A stretch of 64,000 nucleotides of DNA from assembly GCF_901542335.1 (NCBI RefSeq), contig NZ_LR594036.1:1860001-1924000 (forward strand), read 5' to 3'. Source of the stretch: Streptococcus porcinus. Lineage in GTDB: Bacteria > Bacillota > Bacilli > Lactobacillales > Streptococcaceae. Made by a program: the position numbers and the translations under genes. The notes beneath the pieces are model-generated. The model worked only from the letters and a program-made list of their open reading frames with translations. It did not search any database and was not told the DNA's origin. Positions 18,553-27,250 of the stretch are shown here, one piece after another; the stretch's first letter is position 1, and every line of letters begins with the position of its first letter.

Positions 18553-19992
18553 ATGGATTTACCAAAGGAGATTCGTTACCGACCTTATCATGAGTGGTCA
18601 GAACAAGAATTTCAGATAATAAAAGCTAATGTTTCTAACTCTCCCTGGCGCGTTCATTACCATATAGAGCCTAGAACTGGCTTATTAAATGATCCAAATG
18701 GTTTTTCTTACTTTAATGGTCAATATCATCTTTTTTATCAAAATTGGCCTTACGGTCCGGCTCACGGCTTAAAACAATGGGTTCATCTTATTTCCGACGA
18801 TTTAGTCCATTTTGAAGAAACAGGAATAAAATTACTTCCTGATCACATTAATGATAAAGAAGGCGCCTATTCTGGCTCAGCCTACCCTGCTGGTGATCAA
18901 TTATTTCTATTCTATACTGGTAACGTACGTGATGCTAATTGGCTACGCGACCCAAGACAAATTGGTGCCTATCTCTCGACTGATGGCCAGCTCGAAAAGT
19001 GCTCTCAAGTTCTTATTTCCCAACCCACAGATGTGACAGAGCATTTTCGGGATCCACAAATTTTTGAATACCAAGATCAGCTATATGCTATTATTGGCGC
19101 TCAAAGTCATGAAAAGAGGGGTTTTATCAAGCTCTACAAAGCTATCAATAATGATGTGGAAAATTGGGAATTTGTGTCAAATCTAGATATTGGTCGCCAA
19201 GCAAGTGAATATATGATTGAGTGTCCCAATTTAGTCTTTGTCGATCAAACACCGGTTCTTATCTACTGTCCTCAGGGTCTTTCTAAAAAAGAGTTAGCCT
19301 ATGCCAACATCTATCCTAATACCTACCAAATCTTTGAAGCCTTCGACCCAGCAAATGGCTGCTTGATTGGTCAAGCCCCTTTACGGAATCTAGATTTTGG
19401 GTTTGATACCTATGCAACCCAGGCTTTCAACACTCCTGATGGCCGCGTCCTCGCTATCTCCTGGATCGGCCTTCCCGATATTGATTACCCAACCGATCAT
19501 TATGATTATCAAGGAGCACTCAGTCTTGTCAAAGAACTAACTATCCAAGATGGCGTCCTGTATCAAAAACCTGTTCAGGCTCTTTCAGAGTTGAAAATAA
19601 ATCCTCAAATTCTAGATGAAACAGAACACACCTCAAATTCTTACTTATTAGAAATAACAGTTCCTAAGTGCGACCAAAAAAGGCTGACTCTTTTTGCTGA
19701 TGCAAAAGGTCAAGGCTTAGCCATCACTATTGACACCCAAGAAGGCTGGATGAGTCTTGACCGAAGCCAATCTAGTAATCGCTTCGCTGAACATTTTGGA
19801 ACTAAACGCTCTTGCCAAATTCCAAAAGAAGATGTTACACTTAATATCTACGTAGACCAGTCTATAGTTGAAATTTTTATCAATAATGGTCAATTTGTCC
19901 TAACAAGTCGCTATTTCCCAGAAGAGAAGGCTTCAGCTATTCTGATGCCAGATGGCAAAGTTAAGGGACTTTACTATGAAATGAGGTATTAG
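18553..19992 (+). CDS. scrB: sucrose-6-phosphate hydrolase (GH32)
   Basis: 479 residues from the ATG at 18553, with AAAGGAG seven bases upstream; an ATG at 18532 would add MQERSTS. It splits the sucrose-6-P delivered by ScrA into glucose-6-P and fructose. GH32 motifs: GLLNDPNGF with nucleophile D47, the transition-state-binding HFRDPQIF, and the acid/base Glu in YMIECPNLV. The C-terminal beta-sandwich ends VDQSIVEIFINNGQ, as in the family. Its stop is one base before the scrR start codon, so the two are one operon. Confidence 0.96.
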   Translation: MDLPKEIRYRPYHEWSEQEFQIIKANVSNSPWRVHYHIEPRTGLLNDPNGFSYFNGQYHLFYQNWPYGPAHGLKQWVHLISDDLVHFEETGIKLLPDHINDKEGAYSGSAYPAGDQLFLFYTGNVRDANWLRDPRQIGAYLSTDGQLEKCSQVLISQPTDVTEHFRDPQIFEYQDQLYAIIGAQSHEKRGFIKLYKAINNDVENWEFVSNLDIGRQASEYMIECPNLVFVDQTPVLIYCPQGLSKKELAYANIYPNTYQIFEAFDPANGCLIGQAPLRNLDFGFDTYATQAFNTPDGRVLAISWIGLPDIDYPTDHYDYQGALSLVKELTIQDGVLYQKPVQALSELKINPQILDETEHTSNSYLLEITVPKCDQKRLTLFADAKGQGLAITIDTQEGWMSLDRSQSSNRFAEHFGTKRSCQIPKEDVTLNIYVDQSIVEIFINNGQFVLTSRYFPEEKASAILMPDGKVKGLYYEMRY

Positions 19993-19993
19993 T

Positions 19994-20959
19994 GTGGTAG
20001 CAAAATTAACCGATGTTGCTGAACTAGCTGGGGTTAGCCCAACAACTGTTTCACGTGTTATTAATCAAAAGGGATACTTGTCCCAAAAAACAGTAGATAA
20101 GGTTAAAGCTGCTATGCGTGAATTAGGGTATCAACCTAATAATTTTGCTCGTAGTCTACAAGGTAAATCAGCACGACTTGTTGGTTTGATTTTTCCTAAT
20201 ATCAGCAATATTTTTTATTCCGAACTAATCGAATACTTAGAAATCGAACTTTTTAAGACAGGTTATAAAACAATTATTTGTAACAGCCAACATGATCCTC
20301 TTAAAGAACGAGAATATTTAGAAATGTTGGCTGCCAATCAAGTTGATGGTATTATTTCATCTAGTCATAACTTAGGTATCGAAGATTATGAACGTGTGGA
20401 AGCACCGATTGTGGCTTTCGATCGTAATTTAGCCCCAAATGTCCCCATTATTTCCTCTGACAACTTCCAAGGTGGCCAATTGGCTGCACAAACGTTACAA
20501 AGTTATCATTGTCAGACCATCATCATGATAACTGGTAACGATAACTCCGACTCACCGACAGGTTTACGTCAACTTGGTTTCTCTTATCAATTAAAAAAAA
20601 GCGCTGAAATTATTAAATTGCCGAACCATCTATCGCCTATACGCCGTGAAATGGAAATCAAATCTATTCTAGCTACCCGTAAGCCCGATGGTATTTTTGC
20701 ATCAGATGATTTAACAGCAATCCTAATCATGAAAGTAGCCAAACAACTAGGATTGACGGTTCCAAAAGACTTAAAGCTTATTGGTTATGATGGGACAGCA
20801 TTTGTTGAAAATTATTTCCCCCAACTCACAACCATTAAACAACCTATTCCAGAAATTGCTCAATTAACTGTAGAAATCCTTTTAAAGCGGATTGCCAAAG
20901 AAAAAATTGCCAAAGATTATATCTTACCCATAAGCCTTCTACCGGGGAAAAGCATTTAA
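19994..20959 (+). CDS. scrR: sucrose operon repressor ScrR (LacI family)
   Basis: 321 residues, GTG start at 19994 with GAGGT upstream inside the end of scrB. N-terminal HTH KLTDVAELAGVSPTTVSRVIN and hinge helix, followed by a periplasmic-binding-like sensor domain (LVGLIFPNISNIFYSELIEYLE). It likely binds the palindrome between scrA and scrB and is released by a sucrose- or fructose-derived signal, as in S. mutans. Autogenous control through scrB-scrR cotranscription. Confidence 0.93.
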   Translation: MVAKLTDVAELAGVSPTTVSRVINQKGYLSQKTVDKVKAAMRELGYQPNNFARSLQGKSARLVGLIFPNISNIFYSELIEYLEIELFKTGYKTIICNSQHDPLKEREYLEMLAANQVDGIISSSHNLGIEDYERVEAPIVAFDRNLAPNVPIISSDNFQGGQLAAQTLQSYHCQTIIMITGNDNSDSPTGLRQLGFSYQLKKSAEIIKLPNHLSPIRREMEIKSILATRKPDGIFASDDLTAILIMKVAKQLGLTVPKDLKLIGYDGTAFVENYFPQLTTIKQPIPEIAQLTVEILLKRIAKEKIAKDYILPISLLPGKSI

Positions 20960-20977
20960 AAAGACTTAATTCAAGAT

Positions 20978-21017
20978 AAAAAAGCACCTATTCCCGTGGA
21001 AATAGGTGCTTTTTTTA
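20978..21017. terminator. bidirectional terminator scrR / nusB
   Basis: 15-bp stem (20978-20992 with 21001-21015) closing on an 8-nt loop, with A and T tracts at the two ends. It overlaps the nusB stop region. Confidence 0.85.
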
Positions 21018-21446
21018 ATTATCTTTTACAAATTGGCTTAATAAACCATTAATGAACTTGGCCGAGGTTTCATCAGAATATTTTTTAGCAATTTCAATGA
21101 TTTCATTTAACGCCACGCGGTCTGGAGTTTCGTCAAAATACTTGATTTCGTAAAGACCTAAACGAAGCATCGTTCTGTCGGACAAGGTCAATCGTTCAAT
21201 TGTCCAACCTTTTTTTAAATTTTCTTTAATAATGGCGTCCAGTTCATCCTTATGATTGTTAACTCCATTAACTAAGGTCAATAGAAAGGCTGGAACATCC
21301 AAAGGTTGATCTTGATCCGATACCTTATCATAATCATAGGCAAATTGAGACGACTCTAAAAAGTCACCTCCATGTTCCATATTAAAGAGTGCTTGAAAAG
21401 CACGCTCTCGAAGGTCTCTTCTTGAATTTTCAAAACTACTAGTCAT
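21015..21446 (-). CDS. nusB: transcription antitermination factor NusB
   Basis: 143 residues from the ATG at 21446, preceded by AGAGGA; starting there gives [21 protein letters not shown], like other streptococcal NusB. The helical NusB domain ends with the conserved [26 protein letters not shown]. With NusE it binds boxA and supports rRNA antitermination. It overlaps the end of the asp23 gene by 8 nt and belongs to the efp-asp23-nusB cluster. Confidence 0.95.
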   Translation of the reverse strand: MTSSFENSRRDLRERAFQALFNMEHGGDFLESSQFAYDYDKVSDQDQPLDVPAFLLTLVNGVNNHKDELDAIIKENLKKGWTIERLTLSDRTMLRLGLYEIKYFDETPDRVALNEIIEIAKKYSDETSAKFINGLLSQFVKDN

Positions 21447-21828
21447 CCAAGAAATCCTCTTCAAACAGTGATTTCAAATCAGGTTTCGGCGTTTTCTCTG
21501 GTACAATACCTTCCACATGGATATTAACTGCAGCAATAGTAACCTCTGCCATATCATAGACAGCGGCTTTTACAGCCTTTTGAATAGCCACTGAAACAGT
21601 TGGTACTTTGACACCATACTGAAGATAAACATAGATATCGGCAGTGACAGAGCCATCGTCCTCAGTACGTAAGTACACTCCTTTACCTAGACTAGCTTTA
21701 TTAAAACTATCTGACATTTTTTTATTATGAAGTGAATAGACGCCGTCAACTTGTGTTGCAGCAATGCCTGTAATAACTTCAAGAACACGTGGTGAGATAA
21801 CGATTTCACCAATATTTTCGCTCAACAT
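21439..21828 (-). CDS. Asp23/Gls24 family envelope stress protein
   Basis: 129 residues with the Asp23 family start [27 protein letters not shown] and the repeated [26 protein letters not shown]. Family members associate with the membrane and are linked to envelope or alkaline stress. Here it is the constitutive type found between efp and nusB in streptococci. It overlaps nusB by 8 nt. Confidence 0.9.
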   Translation of the reverse strand: MLSENIGEIVISPRVLEVITGIAATQVDGVYSLHNKKMSDSFNKASLGKGVYLRTEDDGSVTADIYVYLQYGVKVPTVSVAIQKAVKAAVYDMAEVTIAAVNIHVEGIVPEKTPKPDLKSLFEEDFLDD

Positions 21829-21869
21829 AGCATTTCCTTTCTTTTCTCAACAAGTTGTTGACAAAATCC

Positions 21870-22427
21870 TTAAGCACGAGAAACGTAGGTACCTTCGGCT
21901 GTGTTAATAATCAATTTTTGTCCAACTTCGATGAAGTCTGGAACATTGACAACCAACCCTGTTTCAAGGGTGGCTGGTTTACCAGAACCTGTTACAGTAG
22001 CTCCTTTTATAGAAGGTTGTGTTTCTGTAACAGTTAACTCAACAGTTGTAGGTACCGTAACACCGATAACCTCACTGCCGTAAAATTGAATCTTAACATC
22101 AGAATTTTCAAGAATATAAAGCAATTCTTGCTCAACGTTCGCAACTGGAATTTCATATTGATCATAAGTTTCAGTATTCATAAAGTAAGCTGTGTCGTCC
22201 ATTTTGTACAAGTATTGAGCTGGAACAGTTTCAATAATGGCTTGTTCAAACTTTTCGTCTGGACGATAAGTTGTATCAAAAGTAGAACCTGTACGAACAT
22301 CGCGTAACTTCATACGCATGATGGTATTTCCTTTACCTGGTTTGTGGTGACTTGCTTCAAGAACGCGAATTAATTTGCCTTCTGACTCAAAAGTCATACC
22401 TGCTCTAAGCTTACTTGCTTCAATCAT
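21870..22427 (-). CDS. efp: elongation factor P
   Basis: 185 residues, three beta-barrel domains. The loop residue K32 in [10 protein letters not shown] is the position that reaches the P-site tRNA. It relieves ribosome stalling at polyproline. First gene of the efp-asp23-nusB group. Confidence 0.97.
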   Translation of the reverse strand: MIEASKLRAGMTFESEGKLIRVLEASHHKPGKGNTIMRMKLRDVRTGSTFDTTYRPDEKFEQAIIETVPAQYLYKMDDTAYFMNTETYDQYEIPVANVEQELLYILENSDVKIQFYGSEVIGVTVPTTVELTVTETQPSIKGATVTGSGKPATLETGLVVNVPDFIEVGQKLIINTAEGTYVSRA

Positions 22428-22571
22428 TTATTATTACCTCTTATTACTAAAATATTTATCATCTCATTCTATCACAAAAGGACCTTTTGCTCAAATCTTT
22501 TCTGCCTGGGGAAAGGCGCAAAACTCCTAGCTTCACTTTTAACTAACTTTACTAGTAAAGACGAATCTAGT

Positions 22572-23024
22572 TTAAATGCCACCTAATGTTAGTTCTGGCA
22601 CATCATGTTGCACATAGGCAACTCCTTTTTTCTCCATCAACTCAATAGCAAAAGGGTGTGGCCGATAGTGGGCTTTATAGGTAATTTTCTTTATCCCTGC
22701 TTGTAAAAGGGCCTTAGTACAATTGATACAGGGAAAATGTGTCACGTAAAGTTCCGTTCCATCGGTTGAGATTCCTTCCTTAGCACACTGTATCAGAGCG
22801 TTCATCTCAGCATGAACTGTCCTGATGCAATGTCCATCTTCCATATAGTGACCCGCTTCGTTACAATTGTCTGTCGCGGAAACGCCACCATTATAACCAG
22901 TTGCAATAATGCGATTATCCTTCACCAAAACAGCTCCTACAAAAGCACGATCACAAGTTGACCGCTTGGAGATAAGCTCTGCATTGGCCATAAAATAATC
23001 TTGCCATGATAAACGATTTGTCAT
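22572..23024 (-). CDS. comEB: dCMP deaminase (ComEB-like)
   Basis: 150 residues. Zinc deaminase motifs [11 protein letters not shown] and PCINCTKAL give His, Cys, Cys ligands and the catalytic Glu. Converts dCMP to dUMP for dTMP synthesis. It lies 33 nt downstream of the Xaa-Pro peptidase gene, same strand. Confidence 0.92.
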   Translation of the reverse strand: MTNRLSWQDYFMANAELISKRSTCDRAFVGAVLVKDNRIIATGYNGGVSATDNCNEAGHYMEDGHCIRTVHAEMNALIQCAKEGISTDGTELYVTHFPCINCTKALLQAGIKKITYKAHYRPHPFAIELMEKKGVAYVQHDVPELTLGGI

Positions 23025-23057
23025 TGCCTCTTACCTAACACTTTCTAGATTATTTGC

Positions 23058-24131
23058 TCACAATACAATTAATTCCTTAGGCGCCAAAGTTAAAACCTGA
23101 CATCCCGTCTCTGTAATAACTAAGTCATCCTCTATTCGCACGCCATACTTATCATCTAAATAAATACCTGGTTCATCTGTTACTACCATACCGATTTGAA
23201 GTTTTTGCTGGGACTTTCCAAAAAATGGATTCTCGTGGATATCAAGTCCGATGCCATGACCAATACCATGTGTAAAGTTACTACCGTAGCCAGCTGAAGC
23301 AATAATATCTCGTGGCACCTTATCAAAATCGGTAAAGGTCATACCCGCACAAGCTTTTTCTATCAAGGCCTCATTAGCCGCAAGTACAATCCCATAAATC
23401 TCGCGCTCTTGATCAGTCACCTGTCCAATATGAATAGTTCTAGTCATATCACTAACATAGTGGTTATAGTAACAACCAAAATCCATTGTTAAACTCTCTC
23501 CAGACTTAATAACCTTATCGCTAGCACGTCCGTGAGGCATAGCAGAGCGGAAACCTGAGGCTGCAATGGTATCAAATGATGTTCCACTAGCACCATACTG
23601 ACGCATCTGAAAATCTAAAAAATTAGCTAGTTCTTGTTCAGTAGTTATTCCAGGTTTAATAAAATCAAGAGCATCCATAAAGGCCTTATCCGAAATAGAA
23701 CAAGCTTTAGCAATTGTCTTAATTTCAAAATCATCCTTAATCAAACGTAGTTCCTCCACAAAACCTGCTTGCGCAAGCAAAGTAACTCCTGAGAAAGCCG
23801 TCTGCATTGCTTGATAAAAGGAAAAGCTAATTTGATCCTCAAATGCAATGGTGTCCACTCGATCTGTCTCTAACAACTCTGCAATAACTTTTAATGGTGT
23901 CCGACTTTCAATAATATCAAAACCTTCTATACTAGCTTTAGCCATTAATGTATAGCGAGAATCGGTGATAAAGATACGACGCTTACTTGTGATTAAAATA
24001 GTTGCTGCACTTCCTGAAAAACCTGTTAAATAATAACAATTTGTTAAATTAGTGACGAGAATAGCATCCAGCCCCTTCTCTTTTAGCAGTTCTTGACATT
24101 TCTTTAAACGTTTTTCCATAATTTCATCCAT
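23058..24131 (-). CDS. pepP: M24 Xaa-Pro peptidase
   Basis: 357 residues. N-terminal creatinase-like domain, then the pita-bread M24 fold. Metal ligands are visible in order: Asp in LTMDFGCYYNHYVSDMTRT, His in HGIGHGIGLDIHE, Glu in VTDEPGIYL and Glu in GVRIEDDLVI. It cleaves N-terminal Xaa-Pro bonds (aminopeptidase) or Xaa-Pro dipeptides (prolidase); sequence alone does not decide. The ribosome site AAGGAG is about 12 nt from the ATG at 24131, so the in-frame ATG four codons later is a possible alternative. Confidence 0.9.
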   Translation of the reverse strand: MDEIMEKRLKKCQELLKEKGLDAILVTNLTNCYYLTGFSGSAATILITSKRRIFITDSRYTLMAKASIEGFDIIESRTPLKVIAELLETDRVDTIAFEDQISFSFYQAMQTAFSGVTLLAQAGFVEELRLIKDDFEIKTIAKACSISDKAFMDALDFIKPGITTEQELANFLDFQMRQYGASGTSFDTIAASGFRSAMPHGRASDKVIKSGESLTMDFGCYYNHYVSDMTRTIHIGQVTDQEREIYGIVLAANEALIEKACAGMTFTDFDKVPRDIIASAGYGSNFTHGIGHGIGLDIHENPFFGKSQQKLQIGMVVTDEPGIYLDDKYGVRIEDDLVITETGCQVLTLAPKELIVL

Positions 24132-24253
24132 ACTTAAATCAATCTCCTTCTACTGACTTTTGAGAATATTGTAGCATGAAATACCACTTAATGGCTAGAA
24201 ACCATGGTAAAAGAGCCAGTAACTTCAAATAAATGGAACATTCTCATTTAATA

Positions 24254-24287
24254 AAACGTTTACAAAAAGATTAAAAAAGTGTAAAAT
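24254..24287 (+). promoter_or_regulatory. promoter of the excalibur-protein gene with overlapping cre-like site
   Basis: TTTACA (24259-24264), 17-nt spacer, TAAAAT (24282-24287). The sequence AAAACGTTTACA over the -35 resembles a catabolite-responsive element, so CcpA control is possible (inference). Confidence 0.6.
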
Positions 24288-24316
24288 TTAAATAAAAATA
24301 AGAAATTGGTAAACTA

Positions 24317-25327
24317 ATGAAAAATAAAGGTCGCTTATCTGCTATTCTATACGTGATTCTAGGAATTATTATTTTTAGTATTATTTTAATAGTGATGCCT
24401 CTGATTTTAATAGCAGGAATTACAAGTCTATGGTTCTATACTAAGAAGAAACCCGATAGCAAAAGAAGAAACTATGCTATCGGTGCGATAGTCGTAGGTT
24501 TAATCGGAACCTCTATTTTAGGTTTTAGTATTACACATGCTTCTAATTCACTAAAAAACACCGAGCAAGTAGCGCCTAACGCTGTCATTAGCTCCACAAC
24601 TAAAGAGACAAATCCTCAAACTAAATATAGTTCTTCCCAAAGTCAGAACAAAAATCTTAGAAAAGCTAATCTAGCTATTAGTCAGTTAGAAAAAGATACC
24701 AATCCTATAAACCTAGAAAAAGCTAGAGTAGCTATTAAGCAAATCAAAAACGATAAAGATAGACAACTATTACAAAAGCGCTTCATACATCTTGAGCAAG
24801 ATATGTATACAGAAGAAGCCAAAAAGATAACCGAAGAATTAGAATTAACAAAAACTAAATCCTTAATTGAAAGCGCTAGACAAAAGGTAACTCTCATCAC
24901 TGACGCTAGCCAAAGGAAAGCTTTTACAGATCGCATTGATTTAGTTAATAAGGCTATTGAGGAAGAAATGCAAGAGGCCACAATAAACAATGCTGAAAGT
25001 GCTGTGAAGCAACTTGAAGCAAGTCAAATCCGTGATCATATCGCCAATGCTCAAAATAAAGTTAACCTAGTTACAAATAGTGAACGGAGAACAAGCTTAA
25101 CTAATCGTATAAACACGGTTATTTCAACCATTGACTTGCGCGAAGTTCAGGAACGTGAAACGCAATCAACAACAGCCCAGCAGTTTGCCCAAGCTCCTTC
25201 AACTAGCAATACCTACTATGCTAACTGCACAGCTATGCGGAATGCTAATGCAGCCCCTATCCAACAAGGTCAGCCTGGCTACAGCGCACATTTAGATCGT
25301 GATCATGACGGATGGGCGTGTGAATGA
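24317..25327 (+). CDS. membrane-anchored coiled-coil protein with C-terminal excalibur domain
   Basis: 336 residues, no named homologue recognised. Residues ~8-42 hold one or two hydrophobic helices and ~52-75 another. Then comes a Ser/Thr/Asn/Gln-rich linker and a charged helical stretch (~110-285). In it a unit of the type A-x-x-K-V-x-L-I/V-T-x-A/N-x-x-R-x-x-F/L-x-x-R-I occurs three times (around KARVAIKQIKNDKDRQLLQKRF, RQKVTLITDASQRKAFTDRI and QNKVNLVTNSERRTSLTNRI). The C-terminus is an excalibur domain: Y-x-N-C-x-x-M...G...Y-x-x-H-L-D-R-D-H-D-G-W-A-C-E, with the DxDxDG calcium loop and two Cys. The excalibur is most likely extracellular. Its stop overlaps the next gene's start as ATGA, so the two are translationally coupled. 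Ribosome site upstream is weak. Confidence 0.75.
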   Translation: MKNKGRLSAILYVILGIIIFSIILIVMPLILIAGITSLWFYTKKKPDSKRRNYAIGAIVVGLIGTSILGFSITHASNSLKNTEQVAPNAVISSTTKETNPQTKYSSSQSQNKNLRKANLAISQLEKDTNPINLEKARVAIKQIKNDKDRQLLQKRFIHLEQDMYTEEAKKITEELELTKTKSLIESARQKVTLITDASQRKAFTDRIDLVNKAIEEEMQEATINNAESAVKQLEASQIRDHIANAQNKVNLVTNSERRTSLTNRINTVISTIDLREVQERETQSTTAQQFAQAPSTSNTYYANCTAMRNANAAPIQQGQPGYSAHLDRDHDGWACE

Positions 25328-25785
25328 GTAAGAAATTAGCAGTCTTATTACCATTGTCTTTCTTGTTACTATGTAGCAAGGCTACTAAAGCTGAAGCACC
25401 ACAGAATTTAGCCCTCAATGAAGCCCAAGCAATTTTAGCTTATAAGCAAAACAGTCACTATTTCAAACAAACTTCTATTGCCAAACTTCAAATGATGATG
25501 GTAAAAGGAGACCAATTTTACCTCTATACTGGGCGTGCAACTTGTCCCCACTGTAGAGTTTTCAGTTCTAAACTTCTACAAGTAGCTCAACATTACAAGG
25601 TACCCATTTATTATTTAGACTCTGAAAATACCAGCCTTGATTTAATACCAAGGCATTTTAGAACACACTATGGGATAATGACGGTCCCCAATCTCTCATT
25701 TTTCCAATCCAACCAACTCATAAAAAGCTTAGATATGCCTAGCCAAGCCCATAAAGAAGATATCAAGCACTTCCTACTACAATAA
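25324..25785 (+). CDS. secreted thioredoxin-fold protein with CPHC motif
   Basis: 153 residues. A signal peptide (MSKKLAVLLPLSFLLLCSKATKAEA) is followed by a thioredoxin-like domain with TGRATCPHCRVFSSKL, strand VPIYYLDSE, and the cis-Pro segment GIMTVPNLSFF. The CPHC active site is the DsbA-like variant and the overall shape resembles bacteriocin-transport accessory (Bta/PedC-like) proteins. It probably acts outside the membrane on thiols or disulfides. Start overlaps the upstream stop (ATGA), so it is coupled to the excalibur protein, whose two Cys are an obvious candidate substrate (inference). Its terminator is split by an insertion sequence. Confidence 0.75.
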   Translation: MSKKLAVLLPLSFLLLCSKATKAEAPQNLALNEAQAILAYKQNSHYFKQTSIAKLQMMMVKGDQFYLYTGRATCPHCRVFSSKLLQVAQHYKVPIYYLDSENTSLDLIPRHFRTHYGIMTVPNLSFFQSNQLIKSLDMPSQAHKEDIKHFLLQ

Positions 25786-25795
25786 AAAAACCGGT
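25780..25795 (+). terminator. left arm of an IS-interrupted terminator
   Basis: This 16-nt arm (seven As then CCGGT) is the exact reverse complement of 27235-27250. Together with the right arm it formed a bidirectional terminator with a short loop (TTTCC) between the thioredoxin-like gene and uvrA. The IS now sits in the loop. Confidence 0.8.
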
Positions 25796-25828
25796 TTGTA
25801 CTGACCCCCAAAAGTTAGACATTATATT

Positions 25829-26662
25829 TTAAGCAAAGGATTTAGTTCTGTATTGTACGGGACTAAGTCCTTTTAGTTTTACTTTGATCCGTTTATTGTT
25901 GTAATAATCAATATATTTTTTAATAGCTTTTTCTAAATCTCCCAGAGATTTATAGTAGCTCTCATAGCCATAGAACATTTCTGACTTTAATATGCCAAAG
26001 AAGGATTCCATTATCCCATTGTCAGGGCTGTTTCCTTTACGTGACATAGATGGACGGATACCTTTAGAGTTTAAAAAGTGATGATAATAGTTGTGCTGAT
26101 ACTGCCAGCCTTGATCACTATGTAAAATAGTTCCGTTATAGTATTTATCTGGAAATGTCTTTTCTAGCATCGTTTTAATTTGGTTTAAGTTAGGAGAACG
26201 TGAAATGGTATAGTTTATTATCTCGCTATTATAACCATCAAGAACTGGTGATAAATAGAGTTTTCCCTCAGGTAAAGCAAATTCAGTCACATCGGTGTAA
26301 CACTTCTCAAAAGGTTTAGAGGCTTCAAAATGGCGTTGAATAAGGTTATCTGCTTTCTTTCCAACCTCACCCTTATAAGATGAATAGCGTCTTTTGCGAC
26401 GTATTCTCGCTGCCAAACCTAGTTCTTTCATCAAGCGCTGAACTCTTTTGTGGTTGATGATAAAACCTCTGTTACGCAGTTCCAAAGTGATTCGACGATA
26501 GCCATAGTTACCTTTATGTTTCTGATAGACTTCTTGAATTTGGTCTTTAATGGACTTGTCTAAATCATCTTGTTCTAGTTGCTTAAGATGATAGTAATAG
26601 GTTGAACGAGCTAATTGAGCTGCTCTTAGAAGTAAACCTAATCTAAATCCTCCATCAACCAT
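25829..26662 (-). CDS. IS3-family transposase OrfB (DDE catalytic part)
   Basis: 277 residues of integrase-core transposase. DDE residues are visible in [18 protein letters not shown] and [16 protein letters not shown]_21-like [18 protein letters not shown] precedes the core. It overlaps orfA by 25 nt in the -1 frame. The active OrfAB fusion is normally made by -1 frameshifting; an A_AAG at 26665-26668 is a candidate slip site, not proven. Confidence 0.93.
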   Translation of the reverse strand: MVDGGFRLGLLLRAAQLARSTYYYHLKQLEQDDLDKSIKDQIQEVYQKHKGNYGYRRITLELRNRGFIINHKRVQRLMKELGLAARIRRKRRYSSYKGEVGKKADNLIQRHFEASKPFEKCYTDVTEFALPEGKLYLSPVLDGYNSEIINYTISRSPNLNQIKTMLEKTFPDKYYNGTILHSDQGWQYQHNYYHHFLNSKGIRPSMSRKGNSPDNGIMESFFGILKSEMFYGYESYYKSLGDLEKAIKKYIDYYNNKRIKVKLKGLSPVQYRTKSFA

Positions 26663-27174
26663 TTCTTTAATGATTTCTGTCGTTCTTTCTCGATAGCTTC
26701 GTCCCGTTCTTCTAACTCTTTTAACTTTTTTAGGAAGGCGTTCTCCGTTCTGAGATATTCGTTCTCTTCCTGAAGGCGCTCTAATTCAGTCATTTCTTCC
26801 CAAGTTTTCTTTGGTTTACGTCCCATTTTTGCTGGTCTCCCTTTTGTTGTCTCAACAATAGTATAACCATTTTTCTTGTATTGCGCTATCCAATTGGCAA
26901 GAGTTCCTGGATTTGGGAAGGCGTAATCTAGAGAAACTGACATTAAGGATTGCCCATCTTTCAAGACTTTATTAATCATTTCTTGCTTCATTTCAGGTGA
27001 ATAAGCTTGGTACTTTTGCTTCTTAACGATCTCAACTCCATAACGATCCATCAGTCGAATGGTATATTTTAAGTTGCAGCGGGTTACTCCAAATTGAATC
27101 TCTAATTGAGTCCAGGAAACACCTGACTTCTTTAAACGATAAATTTCTAATTTATCTTCATAACTTAATTTCAT
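26638..27174 (-). CDS. IS3-family OrfA (helix-turn-helix)
   Basis: 178 residues from the ATG at 27174; a TTG start at 27189 would add five residues. Two HTH segments ([29 protein letters not shown] and [22 protein letters not shown]) and a C-terminal coiled coil ([24 protein letters not shown]), the leucine-zipper region that mediates multimerisation in this family. Binds the element's inverted repeats. Confidence 0.9.
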   Translation of the reverse strand: MKLSYEDKLEIYRLKKSGVSWTQLEIQFGVTRCNLKYTIRLMDRYGVEIVKKQKYQAYSPEMKQEMINKVLKDGQSLMSVSLDYAFPNPGTLANWIAQYKKNGYTIVETTKGRPAKMGRKPKKTWEEMTELERLQEENEYLRTENAFLKKLKELEERDEAIEKERQKSLKKWLMEDLD

Positions 27175-27234
27175 ACAAAAACACCCCAAATGTTAGATTT
27201 TTTGTCCAACTTTTGGGGTGCAGTACAGTTTTCC

Positions 27235-27250
27235 ACCGGTTTTTTTATTG
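27235..27250 (-). terminator. right arm of the IS-interrupted terminator
   Basis: Exact reverse complement of 25780-25795. On the minus strand it still forms the end of the uvrA transcript but has lost its pairing partner, now about 1.4 kb away. It overlaps the uvrA stop codon. Confidence 0.75.

Larger units (their letters stand above)
25797..27227 (-). mobile_element. IS3-family insertion sequence (IS150-like), 1431 bp
   Basis: Bounded by 24-bp imperfect inverted repeats starting TGTACTG (25797-25820 and 27204-27227, three mismatches), with a 3-bp target duplication GTT (25794-25796 and 27228-27230). It carries orfA and orfB in the -1 relation usual for the family. Both frames are intact, so the element may be active. 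It lies exactly in the loop of a terminator hairpin between two convergent genes. Confidence 0.9.
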
